Below, piece after piece: positions 11,501 through 22,943 of a stretch of 64,000 nt of DNA (the stretch's first letter is position 1; every line of letters begins with the position of its first letter). The stretch comes from Lunularia cruciata (taxonomy: Eukaryota; Streptophyta; Marchantiopsida; Lunulariales; Lunulariaceae). The DNA lies in contig OX419755.1 in the NCBI GenBank assembly GCA_948567375.1, positions 59,841,945 through 59,905,944 on the forward strand. The letters run 5' to 3'. The notes below the pieces were generated by a model, which had not been told where the DNA came from, did no database searches, and saw only the letters and a list, made by a program, of their open reading frames with translations. The translations under genes were made by a program, and so were the position numbers.

Positions 11501-13374
11501 TTTCCAACAAGGCTTATGCATTGACCATCTACATGAAGAAGGGTGTAGATTACATGGTGATTTTGGAAGACAAGGAGGCTCTCAAAGCTTTTGAGGAGCT
11601 CAAGCAATCCCTTGTTGTAGCTCCAATTCTTGCTAAACCTGATTGGAGTAAGCCTTTCATCCTCTACACTGATGCTTCTAATGTAGCTATAGGATGCACT
11701 CTTAGTCAATTAGACCAAGATGGGCATGATCATCCAATAGCTTATGCTAGTAGGCAGATGGTTTCGGCAGAGAAGAACTACTCTGTCACAGAGAGAGAAG
11801 GGTTGGCAGTGATCTTTGGTCTCAAGAAGTTTAGACACTACTTGATTGGAGGGAAAGCCACAATTGTCACGGATCACAAGGCTTTGAAGTACATCTTCAA
11901 CAAACCTAATGTTGAAGGGAGACTAGCAAGGTGGATGATTCTCTTGTCTGAGTATGACTACACAATTGAGGATAGGCCAGGAAAGAAACATGCAAATGCT
12001 GATTTGTTATCTAGAGCCTATGATCATGATGGAGATGAGCCAGTAGATGATTCCTTCCCGGATGAGGAGCTCATGACAATCTCAGTCACTCAAGAGGTTC
12101 CAATGGAGTACAAGGAGATTGTGGATTTTGTGACAAGAGGTAACTATCCAGAAGGGATGCATGCTAGGGAGAGGAAGGCCCTTGCAGCAAGATCTAGACC
12201 TTACACAATGGTGGATGATATTCTTTTTCACCAAGGAGCAGATGGTCTACTTCGAAGAGCAGTGGGTAAGGAAGAGTCTATCCTACTCATAAAGGAGTTT
12301 CATGAAGGTTTAGTATGTGGAGGACACTTTGCAGGAAAGGTGACTGCTTTCAAGATTCTAGATGCAGGTTACCATTGGAGAGGGATTTTCAAGGATTGTC
12401 TTGATTATTGCAAAACTTGTCATGTTTGTCAAGCTTTTGCTAGAAAGTCTACATCCACTCCACCACTTAGATCAATTCCATTGCTAGGACCCTTTGAGAA
12501 GTGGGGAATTGATTTTGTAGGACCTCTCAATAGAACCCCAAGGAACAATCGGTACATTGTGGTAGTTACTGATTACCTTACCAAGTGGGTTGAGGCTAGA
12601 CCATTGAGGGACAAGAATGAAGATGAAGTGGGTAGATTTCTTTATGAACGCATTATCACTAGGTTTGGATGCCCTTTGGAGTTGGTTTCTGATAGAGGAG
12701 GAGAGTTTACAGGAAGCATTACTACAGCCATGCTACGACATTTCTCTATCACACATAGAGTAACTACATCCTATAAGCCAAATTCCAATGGCTTGGCAGA
12801 GAGAACCAATCAGACCTTGTGCATGATGTTGGCCAAAGATGCAGAAATGGAGGGGGCTAAACATCATTGGGACAAGAGGATTCATGCAGTTTTGTGGGAG
12901 TATAGGACAACCATGAAGACTTCCACTGGATATTCTCCATTCCAATTGGTGTATGGTATTGAGTCTACCTTACCTATTCACTTTGATCTTCCTACCTTCC
13001 AAAGCATTCATAGGAGATTGAAGAAAGCACAAGGAAGTGATGCAGAGAAGTCAAGGAAGGATCAACTCATGGAGTTGGAAGAGGCAAGAGCAGTTGCTAT
13101 GGTTCGAGTGGAGCAAGCCCAAAGGAAACAAAAGGAGAGCTATGACAAGAGGCAAGGCAAGAAGAAGGTGGAGCCTTTCAAAGAAGGTGATTGGGTAATG
13201 TTGTTTGATTCCATTCGATTCAAGAGAGTACAAAAGAAGTTTTTGCCTAAGTACTTTGGACCTTTCATAGTAGAGAAGGTGTGGGGAAATTACACTTATG
13301 ATCTCAAGGAGTTGGGAGGAAGACACTTTGATAGGATTAACCATGATAAGTTGAAGATGTACCATAGAAGGTAG
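8548..13374 (+). CDS. Ty3/gypsy gag-pol polyprotein, intact
   Basis: A single 1608-codon frame encodes all proteins needed for retrotransposition. The gag/capsid domain spans about residues 1-250, with a CCHC knuckle at 282-295 (CFGCGGRGHIQRNC). The aspartic protease has its catalytic loop at 501-505 (VDGGS, an unusual D-G-G in place of D-S/T-G). Reverse transcriptase spans about 730-960, with FIDD at 891-894 replacing the usual YxDD. RNase H begins at LYTDAS, 1039-1044. The integrase zinc site has H1252 and H1260 with Cx2C at 1291-1294, and the catalytic acidic residues lie in the IDFVGP, SDRGGE and NGLAERTNQ blocks (D1322, D1382, E1418). A GPF module (KYFGPF) lies near 1570 and the protein stops at 1608 with no chromodomain. 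No stop or frameshift is present. The start at 8548 is the first ATG of the open frame, after a purine-rich leader. Confidence 0.95.
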   Translation: MGKLPVFFGKDGEDVEAFVRDFKRACIGNNERRKNEWASLLPDFFEDAALTWYESEYQKRERREGEEESWETLTSALIENFLPDESYERLMSEVTFLKQGDGEKVRVYMERVEKLESRFRIVFRKGGDDVETTMIGIGAMLTKNFVGGLRPQIRSKVRYEKPSSKVEAIKIAIRMEESLEGDESDLVVKEVVHPPQGYKYGGTSDTLVTRVAPQVVVAPILAPPPKDPLQTITEQLADLKINVVQLWEKREVDQNVGRGPRSYGNYPYRGGQPANNFNDRNCFGCGGRGHIQRNCPNSTYHGGRGYEGANRGKEGGSETQVAPNPNKGKGIASIDVVESKYEKGECSNSKGPNLELLAQEKKRARFAEDVHSSQGFTSSKDTPMSTRSTRTSTPSTTKTPRKKLGMEDFLISKQQWNYNVLEDVGSHKANITVGQLIALNPTLRKELRGGLSSTRSKKKKKAKVPISMGVVDAKPAPWEACEYASKIDVRVNGHNIKDALVDGGSAVNAMSERLMKKLGMIPSRASTFVVSMANKQQVRPVGVMDKVVVSVMGVQNLMTFQVLKDSSYDLLLGRPWLRAARTTDRWHKGYLRIGPSNHRVTVLVTNTTNTSHSDTPSSDYWESDSEGGASGVDTSMEEETSTEEDESESDSDVYPLCAMDFAPKPEVLKDPDKSPLTLEEVERRLSTLKYGPNVTKEEKVRFEEIFRKFIHVFAFSYKDLKEVTLEEHKIEVELHARPIRQKQRRISPPISLVVKEEIDKLKEAGFIFEVENSEWVSPIVIVKKKNGKLRVCVDYKKLNAVTKKDYYPLPFIDEILEEVAGHERYSFGDGYSGYNQIKIAPEHQQLTTFTTPWGTYAFKVMPFGLCNAPATFQRFMNKVFEPFIGKFVRDFIDDFCVYGSKEEHFEHLIKVLQRLDEANASLNPEKCIFGCEEGLLLGHIISKDGIAVDPEKVRKISDLPFPSSLTKLRQFLGMVGYYRRFIFSFSNKAYALTIYMKKGVDYMVILEDKEALKAFEELKQSLVVAPILAKPDWSKPFILYTDASNVAIGCTLSQLDQDGHDHPIAYASRQMVSAEKNYSVTEREGLAVIFGLKKFRHYLIGGKATIVTDHKALKYIFNKPNVEGRLARWMILLSEYDYTIEDRPGKKHANADLLSRAYDHDGDEPVDDSFPDEELMTISVTQEVPMEYKEIVDFVTRGNYPEGMHARERKALAARSRPYTMVDDILFHQGADGLLRRAVGKEESILLIKEFHEGLVCGGHFAGKVTAFKILDAGYHWRGIFKDCLDYCKTCHVCQAFARKSTSTPPLRSIPLLGPFEKWGIDFVGPLNRTPRNNRYIVVVTDYLTKWVEARPLRDKNEDEVGRFLYERIITRFGCPLELVSDRGGEFTGSITTAMLRHFSITHRVTTSYKPNSNGLAERTNQTLCMMLAKDAEMEGAKHHWDKRIHAVLWEYRTTMKTSTGYSPFQLVYGIESTLPIHFDLPTFQSIHRRLKKAQGSDAEKSRKDQLMELEEARAVAMVRVEQAQRKQKESYDKRQGKKKVEPFKEGDWVMLFDSIRFKRVQKKFLPKYFGPFIVEKVWGNYTYDLKELGGRHFDRINHDKLKMYHRR

Positions 13375-13422
13375 AGAGACCTTCACTTTGAGGACAAAGT
13401 GAAAACTTAGTCCGGGGGTAAA

Positions 13423-14114
13423 TGTAACACCCATTTGTGCATGTGTGTGGTATTGTGATATTTAGCTTGGTATTACAAGTACTTAAGAGATATTATTTAT
13501 ATAGAGATAAAGGATGGTTCTATATTAGTCATGGTTAGCTAAAGTTAGTCATAGCTAAGATAGATGGGACCTTACTTTAGAGGAAGTAGAAAAGATGAGC
13601 ACCACTATTTTGGATTTTAGTGTGTTGACTTGGTATTATTCCTAGGTGTTTGGCTTTGGGGAAAGAGTTGAGAACTCTTGGGCCCGCAAGCCTTTTTGTT
13701 TTGGATTCTTCTTTAGTCCAAGGATAGCCCATGTGAAGGAATCCTTGCTTTAGTGGTTGGGTCAAGATAAGACCACATGCTTAGGGGAATATGCCCATGT
13801 GAATGGATATTCCTTTCTACTTTTTGACTTTACTTGACTTTTAGTCTAGTAACTTGAGTTACTACGGTAATTAGTAACTTTGGTACGTAACTATTTCACA
13901 AGTATATAAACAAGGAGTGAGGAGGTACTCAGCATCCTTTCATTTGCAACTATCTCTCTTTCATTGAGTTCTCTAGTGAGCAATGTCTTGAGTCTTGGAG
14001 TGTTAGCCTTGGAGGAGTATGATGGAGTTGGGGTTCCTTGCCTTCTTAGTCCATGGTGCGCTACCATAATAGCCATCAGAGGTTCATCCTGAGTGAGAGA
14101 CAGGCCGGCTCACA
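13423..14114 (+). repeat. 3' LTR of element F
   Basis: This is the 692-bp partner of the left LTR and differs only at the base corresponding to 6731. The polypurine primer (CCGGGGGTAAA) ends at 13422. The target duplication GTCC follows at 14115-14118. Confidence 0.95.
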
Positions 14115-14415
14115 GTCCAACTCGAAAATTCCTTCCTCTTATTGTTCCTCTGTCCAAACCCTTCAGTTCTCAAGAATTTCTCTCCCCTGCACTCTCAAGC
14201 ACTCCTGTCCAACTCAAAAATTCCTTCTCCTGATTGTTCCTCTATCCAAACCCTTCAGTTCTCAAGAATTTCTCTCCCCTGCACTCTCAAGCACTCCTGT
14301 CCAACTCAAAAATTCCTTCTCCTGATTGTTCCTCTGTCCAAACCCTTCAGTTCTCGAGAATTTCTCTCCCCTGCACTCTCAAGCACTCCTGTCCAACTCA
14401 AAAATTCCTTCTCCC
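14115..14415 (+). repeat. Tandem array of 92-bp units, right part
   Basis: The minisatellite resumes in mid-unit (GTCCAACTCGAAAATTCC) and continues with units starting at 14202, 14294 and 14386. Sequence and period match 5885-6261, so the left and right parts were contiguous before element F inserted. Confidence 0.92.
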
Positions 14416-14739
14416 GCTCCCCTGGCTTTCCAAAAACCCTTCTCCTCTCTTCTCCCAAAAATTTCTGCCACTTCTCTCGAAATCCTTTGCAAACCTTTTT
14501 CTCGAAATCTTTTGGCATTTTCTGAAAAACCCTCAGCCCTTCTCTGTCTCCTCACTTTCTCCTGAAACAAGGTAGCAAAACCACACCCCCAAGACATATT
14601 ATCATAAATCCGTGTTCCTTACAACTACTAGAAGAAAAAAAGAAAATCTATCACACCAAAAGCCTCAAGGGTACACGTGGGCTATTTTCCCGATGACAGC
14701 GGGAACAAACTTTATTTACTTGATTACCACAAAAGTGAT
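14416..14739. other. Spacer between the minisatellite and element A
   Basis: The first 150 bp are pyrimidine-rich words related to the array (TTCTCGAAATC, CTTCTCTC). The rest has no recognised gene. Similarity to the gag of element B begins near 14740, so element A is truncated about here. Confidence 0.4.
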
Positions 14740-15540
14740 ATTTTTTGGGTTGTCACAGAGGTCTTACTCCTCTGCCTCAAAACCAAATGTTGCACAATTT
14801 CATTGGTATTGGTTCACCAAAATGGTTTGTCTCGGCCCAATAGTTTTGCATCGGTGTTATCTCTTCACTTCCTCCAAGCGCCCCTACTATTCTTTGGGTG
14901 CAGGCATTGGCTTCAAAAATAGTACAAAGATTTTGCACCATTATCTCTTGGTGAATCCGCTCTTTTAATCCTCTCTTGAAATTGCCAAGAGCTTTGGCTG
15001 GACTCATATAGGTTATTTCAGCTTGTAGATCTGAAATGCATCCACATACTCTTGTATGCTATTCTTTTGCTTCAACACCCAAAGTCTAGCTCATGCCATT
15101 TGCACGGAATCCAAAAATTGGAAATTCTTGAGTGTCTCTTCTTGCATGGCTATCCAAGTGACCTCTCTTCCTTCTACCAACAATGATCATTCCAAGCGTC
15201 ATACCATGTGAGGGCCTTATCGGTCAAGTACCCACACACAAATACACATGCAGAATGATTAGTGATCTCTGTTATGAACAACCAAAGGTATTGATTCATT
15301 CTTGAAATCCAATTTTCCACTACTCCCATGGAGCACTATCCCTTGTAAGGCTTGATGTTGCATGTCTTCTTCATTTTTATTAACAATGTGGCTTGGTTGT
15401 TGATTGGAATTGGTGTCATTGGCATGCATAACTCTCCAAGTACTTTGATTGTTGGTGCTGGTTGTTGAGACGGCTCCCCTTCTTGCATTACTTGATCCTT
15501 CTTGATAGCATGTTGTCGTACTTTGCCTTTCTTTATCTAG

Positions 15541-17690
15541 GAACACACAGGGTGCCTAGCTATGGAGCCTATAGATCAAAGGTTGTAGATTAACCTATTC
15601 CTACTAGTTTGAGCATGTGTAGAGCCCAACCAATAAAACCTTCCGCTTTAGGTTTTGGTATTCTTGCTATTGGGTAAGCTGGTAATGGGTAACCTAACCT
15701 GTCATCATAACACAAACTCCTGGTCTACTGGTTACCATTTCCAACATAACCAAGCAGAAATACACATCAATCCTAGAAGAAAAGAACCTAAGCGCAATGC
15801 CCGTACACCAATCAAAACCAACTGGGCATACAACCAGGCATGCAAGCATGGAGAGGATCCAACCACAAGCAGTCAACAACAACTCTCTATGCTTTTGGTG
15901 GAAATCAACTTTAGAGCTCCCTACCCCCTCCTCAAGTTGATTTTGATCTATACTCTAGCTCCCTTAATTATGCACTTCAGATCTCAACCAATTCCTAATC
16001 CAAGTGTAGAACTTCTATCTCTATTGTTGGAGATAATCCTATGAAACTCAGATGGTGTAACTTTCTTTGTGTAGCTTGAATCCAAGTGTTCTAGGATTCA
16101 ATCAAAATCTTGTGAGGTAAAATTTCCAATGACATGAAATATGCTTAAATTTGACTAGTACAGCTCTCTTGACAAGCTCCCAAACTTGGCCAATTGCTTG
16201 TAAGGTTTTACCCTAATTTTGAAATCCCTATTTTAGGGTTTTCTCTTGGTTCTTGGCAATTTTTCCCCAAATTTCTGATTTAAAAGTACACTTGATCCTC
16301 ACAAAAAATCTGGCAACCTAAAACCCTCAATCATAGTCACAATGAAGGAGAATTCACATCCAATCAAGATAGAAGATGAAATTGCTCTACCAAGCTTATG
16401 ACAATATTTGTAGCAAAGATTCTTGCATCAATTCTCACTCTTTATGGACCCAAAGTCAACCAAACTTTTCACAGTAGTTGGTTGTGCTCTTGTCTAACCC
16501 TTTGCAAATTTTAATACCCTAATCCCACCTCATACCCTAGATATGGATCAATTCTTGGGCTAACTTGTGAGCTCTAAAACCCAAGTATGCTTGATCCAAG
16601 ACCCTGAATTGTCTATTTGAAGAATTTACATGAAATCTTGGCAAAAAGCTGCAAACCTAACCACCAACAAGACTGGAGATTTTGACAAGGTGATTCAAAC
16701 CACAAATTTAGGAGTGACCAAATCTTCAAACCTGATCAAAATGTAATCTCCAACTCCTCACATTCCAAAACTCCAACTTCAATTGGCCAGATCAGATTTG
16801 AGAGAGATCAAAATCAAAAATTTCTTGAGCTTCTCTTTACAAGCACTATGTCAGATCACCAACCCAATTAATAGATCATGAAGATGTCTCATGGAGCTCT
16901 CTAAATGATCTATTTTGTGCTCCTAAGTATGAATTTTACCCTCCTTGAGGCAATTGATCATATCTCCTAGAAAATTGACTCAAATCACTCAATTATAGCC
17001 TCCAAATTTTACCTTAACTTCTCCTCTCTCCAACCATGCTTCTTTTTCCTCAAATACCTTCCCCAAACCAATCTCTTGCAATTTTGTCTTTTAGCTCTTC
17101 ACCTTTTCACAATTGGACCTCACAACTCCACCTTGAAGCTCATGAGAAAAAATTCAGGCATTTCCCAACAATAGGAGCACATATATTGTTAAGTCACAAA
17201 TTTGCTTGTAAGTAAGCATTGGAAGGACAACAAGATCTGGGTTTTCCATCATCGACTTCGTGAATAGCACCTGGAAACGTCTCACCATCCAATCTCGTAA
17301 ACCGTCACGGTGTAGAATCTGAAGCCTGATGAGAAAAGGATTTAGGAGTGGCAGATCGGGAACATGGGACATCTCATGCTCAAATGTGGCTTCAAATGCT
17401 CTACTACAACTCCACCACTCGCGCTTTGCTACAACTCTCACTCCCAATGTCCTCCTCGCTCTTGAGACTCCTCAACTCAAACACACCTCCTCTCTCTACT
17501 TGCTCTCCTCTATATTCATTAGAGCTCTCAAACATGATAAGATCATAACCCATATGGCCAATCACATATATGTACATAGGTTGCTCACATGGCAACATCT
17601 CATCCATCGGATCTATCATACAACCTACTCCACTAATGTGGGGATAAACTATGATAAGTTACTCTTTTATAGGCTATGCAAACCACAACA
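15541..17690. other. Unclassified insertion of about 2.15 kb within gag of element A
   Basis: Element B runs continuously across the homologous point (22270-22450), but in A the match stops near 15541 and resumes near 17690. The intervening DNA has no long frame. The best is 98 codons on the minus strand (17447-17154), with no domain I recognise. I could not find convincing LTRs, terminal inverted repeats or a target duplication, and the end positions are good to about 20 bp only. It could be a non-autonomous element or filler DNA. Confidence 0.5.
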
Positions 17691-18413
17691 TGACATAGTT
17701 CTTGATTTTTCAATTCCTCCATGGTCATCTTGATTTTTCAAAACTTGTTCAACATCCCTTGCATTCCTTGCATCAACTCCTACAATTTTGGATCTGTGAT
17801 TCCTACACACGATTGATGTTCACTTGCTACTTCCTACTTCAATAGAGGGTTAGAATGATCACTCAAAAGTGTGCAAAAACTATGGGGAACTACCATTGGG
17901 ACCTTAGAGGCAATCACTTGTTGATAATATTCCTCACCAAAATTGCAAACTAAAAAATCCCTAAACATCACTTTTGGTCTAACTACATAACAAATTTCTA
18001 CTTGCATGTTGAAAGGGTGAGGATTTGGTACATTCAGATCCATAACATCATAATAGAATGTAGATTATCAAATCCTACTCTTTGTTGTATACCACCATAG
18101 GTAGAATCACCAAGTTTGGTGAATTCATCACTCTATCTATCCATGAATTATGCTCCAAAGTGATAAACTAGCAATCCTCATTTGCTCACACTGCATGTAC
18201 ATAATCTTGATGTGGAATGGATTCAAGAATGGGAAGCTAGGTGCAAGAAATTTTCCTCCCAATGCATCCATCCCATCCGCTCTCTAAAGCCCTTCTCGAG
18301 TCTAGCAATTGCACTATGTTCTTCTCCACCTCAAATTACTTACTTTCAGTAGCCCGTGTTCTTCCAAGAGGGGCAATCCACTCTCTTGGATTAAAATACT
18401 TGCTTTGATACCA

Positions 18414-19157
18414 TTTCAATACTCCAAGGACAAGAGAACTCTTCCAAGGAGAAAATACAGATTTCACACTTAATCCTCCGGTGCCCCAAAAGAGCACCTT
18501 CTCTTTATTATATAGCCAAGGAAGATCTCCTCCAAGGAAGCTCCACCATAGAATTAGGTACATGGATAGGTGACTTGTCAGCAAGCTCCACCCATAGATT
18601 ACTTGCTTGGTTGGGTGACAAGTCGGTCTTGGTCCCATCTGGTTGGTCAAACACGCTTTGACCAAAGGGAATCTTTTAGGGAATCTTCTGGTAGGAATCT
18701 CAAAATCACATGGTGAGGTACCATTGGAAAGCTCTCAATGAGACAAACCAAGGGAAAGGAAAGGCCAACCTTCCCTTTGTTGGGGGTGGAACTCACACAA
18801 TTTTGAGGCCTAATTCATTCATTTAGGCCTTTAAAATTGCCTCTAAAGTTAAGGCCTATTTTGGCTTCTACTCTATTAGTAGAAGTGCTCTTTTGGTGAT
18901 ACCTCTATCTGATCTAAATTCTTCATCATGTGTAACATCCTTCTACATGTTACCACTCCAGGTTTCACCTCTAGATCATATGCCTAGCTATTGATTCTAA
19001 AGCTTCCAAGCATGTTCTGATTTTTGGCCTATTAGTAGAAGTACTCTTTTGGTGATACATCTAGCTTATCTACTAAATTCATCATGTATAACATCTTTCC
19101 AGATGTTACCAAACCAAATTTCATCTCTAGATCATCTATCTAGCCATTGGTATTACA
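18414..19157 (-). repeat. LTR of element A (A/B family)
   Basis: The LTR is about 744 bp and begins TGTAATACCAATGG at 19157 on the minus strand. It matches the LTR at 38705-39458 throughout, including a TATATA promoter patch near 18515 and a run of repeated U3 words (CACCAAAAGAG.ACTTCTACTAATAG twice). It directly abuts the integrase fragment of element B on its right. Confidence 0.75.
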
Positions 19158-22100
19158 CCTATGGGAGTTTGATTAGAAGCTTTATTTTGTTGACAAAGTA
19201 GGCAACTTTAAATGTACTCCATCACATCGATGCTCACATAGGCCAATAGTAATTGCATTTGGTTGCATCCAAGGTCTTGTCCACTCCAATGTGACCTACA
19301 ATGGTAGAATCATGACTTTTTACTAGGATAGTGGTTCTTATGGTTGTGTCATCCGGGATCTATAACCTACGATCACAAAAAGTGAATCCTTGGGTATTGG
19401 TGATGCCTTTGGATGATTGAGCTCCTACAAACAATGGAGCTCAATCATCAAGCAAGCAACAAGCAACCTTGGCTAGAATTGAAGATTCATCTTGACATCT
19501 ACCACCAAATTGTTTGTCATAGGCATTTGAATGAATGCATCTGCAAGTTTCTTCTTGCTTTCCATATATTGAACCTCCACTTTTCTCACTCGACCCACCA
19601 AATTTTTCAATGAGATAGATCTTTTTGTGTCTTGAGGTAGACTAGAGGTTTGTGATTGGTTTCCACCACAAATGCCTTCTCACCAAGATAGTGTTTCTAA
19701 TGCTTGGTTGTAAGGACAATGGCCAACTCTTCTTGTTTGGTGGTGTGGTAGTTGCATTCTAATGGTAACAACTTCCAAGAGAAATATACAACAAGGTGCT
19801 ATCCATCATGCCACTCTTGTTGTATGACTGCTCCTATTGCTACGTGTGATGCATCTATAGCCAACTTGATTGGATGTTTTGGGTCATACCATTTCAAGAT
19901 TGTTGCGTGTAGTAATGCAACTTTCAATTCTTGAAAGGCAAATTCTTGTGTGGTTCTCCACATCCACTTATTATCCTTTCCAAGTAGTGTCATTAAAGGC
20001 TATGCAACCTTAGAGAGGTCCTTGACAAATCAATGATACCTAGTCAATCCCAAGAAACTCTTGAGTTGAGTCTGACCTTTTGGAGCACTCTCTTTTTGAA
20101 TGACCTCTATTTTATTTGTAAACAATTTGATACCATTTTCACTTACTCTATGCCCCAAGTACTCTTCTTCAAACTTGCCAACTCATACTTTCAGATTTTG
20201 ATGTATAATTATTTTTATAATAGAATCTAGAAGACTTCTTGTAGATGTTGCTTGTGTTCCATCATTGTCTTACTATAGACAAGGATATCATCTAGGAAAT
20301 GATAACAAATTTATCCAAGTATGCATGAAATATATCATTCATTAAACTCATGAAAGTGGCTGGTGCGTTGGTGAGGCCAAACAGCATCACCATGTACTCA
20401 AAGTGACCATACCTCATTCAAAAGGCCATTTTGTGAATATCTTCTTCTATAATCCGGATCTGGTTGTACTTGCTTTGCAAATCAAGTTTGGTGAAGAGTG
20501 TTGCACTATTGAGTTGATTGAACTGGTCATCCATGCAAGATAAGGGGTATTTTTTCTTCACTATTTGTTGATTTAGACCTTGATAGTGAATGCATATGCG
20601 CATTGTACCATCATTTTTCTTCACAATCAAGACACAAGCTCCATATGGTGATATGTTGGGTTGGATAGACCCTTTTTGCAGCATATCCTCAATTTGAGCT
20701 TGAAATTCCTCCAACTCATGAGGTGATAGATGATATGAGCTCTTACAAAGAGGTGTCTTCTCCAAAATTATCTCACTCTTATGGTTTACTCTCCTTTTTG
20801 GTGGTAATCTTGAGAAGAGGTCATTTAAGAAGACATCTTAAAACTCATTGACCCACATCTTTCAATTTGTTAGGAACTTGTCTATCAAGATATGCACTTT
20901 CAACTTCTCTTATTAAACCTATGAAACATCTATCTATCTATCTTATAGATAGTTGTTGTTCTTATGACATAGAGAGGTAATTCTTGCTTGTATGCTCTAT
21001 CTTTAACCCCAATGATTTTCCATTGGCAAGTTCTCACTACTTTCTTACTCTAATTGACTGTGGGATTGTAGTGCTCCATCTATGGTATACCAAAGATTGC
21101 ATCATAACAAGCTAATTGTAATACTTACCACTCAATTGCTTCTTGATACTCTCCTATAGAGAGTGCTACCTTTTTAGGTAAGGACTCAATACTCTCTATC
21201 TGCCCATTAGGTAATTCTACTTCTTCATTCTCATCCTTTCTACATCCATCCCCAACCTTATTGCAACAAAGCAAGACAAGAAATTCTCTATTGCTCCATG
21301 GTCTATCAATATTCTCACTTGATTACCTTCAAGGACTCCATTTACAATAATCAATTGTGAGTTTGTCTTCCTCAATCTTTGTGCACTTGTTTTCTTCCTT
21401 TCCTCACTTCTTTGCTTCTCCATTGAGCCGATAACACCACAAGGTGCATTTATTGGTGATCTTTGTTTTCCAATGTGATTTCCGCATCCTTCTCTTGAAT
21501 TTGTCTCTCCATGTTGTTCAAAGATTGCTTGTATAGAGGCCAAGGGCCTCTAGGAAAATGAGTATGACAATTGATAGCTAGGTGCCCAACTCAACCGCAA
21601 CTGTAACAACAATGTTTTTATGGTCAAGTCCCTTTTCCTTATGGGATCCCATCTCTCCTTTCATTGACCCATCCTTGTTCTCCTTGGAGCAATTGTGCTC
21701 CTTATTATTGGAACTAAATGTTGCCCAACTCCAGAGGAACTGGTCCACCAAAGTGTTGTGTTTTAGTCCGTTAATGTGGAGTTGGAACTACTCTTTCACC
21801 TCCTCCAAGTGCCTTTGTTATTCTATGAGCACAAGTAATGGCCTCAAAAACTATGCAAGAGTTTGTAGCATTACTTCTTGGAGAATTTGCCCTTTTAACC
21901 CTTGTTTGAAATTGTCCAAAGCTTTTGCTAGACTCATGTCGGTTATTGCAACTTGTAGGTAGAGGAATGCATCCATTTACTTTTGTACACTATTCTTTTG
22001 CTTCAATCTCAATAGTTGGGTTTGGGCCATTTGCATAGAATCAATGGATTGGAAATTCTTCAGTAGTCCTTTGTGCATGGCCTTCCTTTTGCCAGCATTG

Positions 22101-22943
22101 ATCTTTCCCAAGCATCATACCATGTGAGGGCCTTATCGGTCAAGTACCCACATGCAAACACACTAGCAAAATGATCAATGATTAAATCAAAAGTATTGAT
22201 TATTCTTGAAATCCAATTCTCCACTACTTTGATAGAACGTTGTCTCTTGTTAAGGCTCAATATTGCATGTCTTCTTTATTTGCAATAACAATGTGCCTTC
22301 TTTGTTGGTCAATTTTGGTGTCCTTATCATGAGTGACCCTCAAGGTACTTTGGCCATTGGTATTGGATTTTGAGATGAGTTGCCTTCTTGCATTGCCTAG
22401 TCATTCCTAAAGGTGTGTACTTGACTTTACAATGCCTCCATGGTCATCTTGATCTCCCAAAACTCATTCAACATTTTGTGCATTCCTTGCATCAAATCCT
22501 ACATCTATAGATCCATGATTCATACATACAACAACTGCTCAATCTCTACTTTTTACTTCAATAAAGAGTTAATATGATCATCCAAGAGGGAGCATGGACT
22601 ATTGGGACTACCATTAGGACTTCAAAGGCTATCACTCATTGATAATATTCCTCGCCAAAATTGTGGTCTAAGAAATCCCTAAACATTACTTTTGGTCTAA
22701 CCATATATTGGATTCCTACTTGAGTATTGAAAGGGAAATGATTTGGCACATTTAGATCCATCATAACAAAATGTAAATCATCAAATCCCACTCTTTATCA
22801 TAGATCACCATAGGAAAAATTATCGGGGTTGGTGAATATATCACTATATCCATGAACTCTGCTCCAAATGGAAAACAAGATATACTCTCACTTGCTCACA
22901 TTGGATGTACATAATCATGATGTGGAAAGGATTCAAGAACATG
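19158..22943 (-). pseudogene. Decayed gag-pol of Ty3/gypsy element B
   Basis: On the minus strand, from right to left, the domains come in Ty3 order. The gag leader lies at 22943-22270. Capsid (22260-21890) contains CGYLTDKALTWYDAW and MSLAKALDNFKQGLKGQI. Protease (21543-21217) has VRILIDHGAIENF, with His replacing the usual Ser. Reverse transcriptase (20765-20340) carries the KKNDGTMRICIHYQGLNQ and FTKLDLQSKYNQIRI blocks. RNase H (19993-19799) carries LAIDASHVAIGAVIQQE. The integrase zinc region, near 19310-19190, carries STIVGHIGVDKTLDATK. Numerous stops and frameshifts rule out function. The integrase core and everything beyond are missing where the element A LTR begins at 19157. Confidence 0.85.

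Larger units (their letters stand above)
6262..14114 (+). mobile_element. Young, complete Ty3/gypsy LTR retrotransposon (element F)
   Basis: Two 692-bp direct repeats (6262-6953 and 13423-14114) bound a 7,853-bp element. Both start TGTAACACCC and end CTCACA, and reading them side by side shows one difference (T at 6731 against C in the other copy). A primer binding site follows the left repeat and a purine run (GGGGGTAAA) precedes the right one. The element split a 92-bp repeat unit and is flanked by a 4-bp duplication, GTCC (6258-6261 and 14115-14118). Inside are a roughly 1.6-kb leader, a small zinc-knuckle frame and an uninterrupted gag-pol. It is probably autonomous and inserted very recently. 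No chromodomain is visible. Confidence 0.96.
14740..19157 (-). mobile_element. Truncated, decayed Ty3/gypsy element A (LTR and gag)
   Basis: Read on the minus strand, a 5' LTR (19157 to 18414) is followed by an initiator-tRNA-Met-type primer site (TGGTATCAAAGC, 18413-18402), a leader and gag. The gag blocks include ACVFVCGYLTDKALTWYDAW near 15240-15180 and SPAKALGNFKRGLKERIHQE near 15005-14945, the standard capsid region. The leader at 18240-17700 aligns base for base with element B at 22940-22430, showing that A and B are one family. Pol and the 3' LTR are missing at the left edge. Gag is split by a roughly 2.15-kb insertion and has several stops. Confidence 0.8.
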
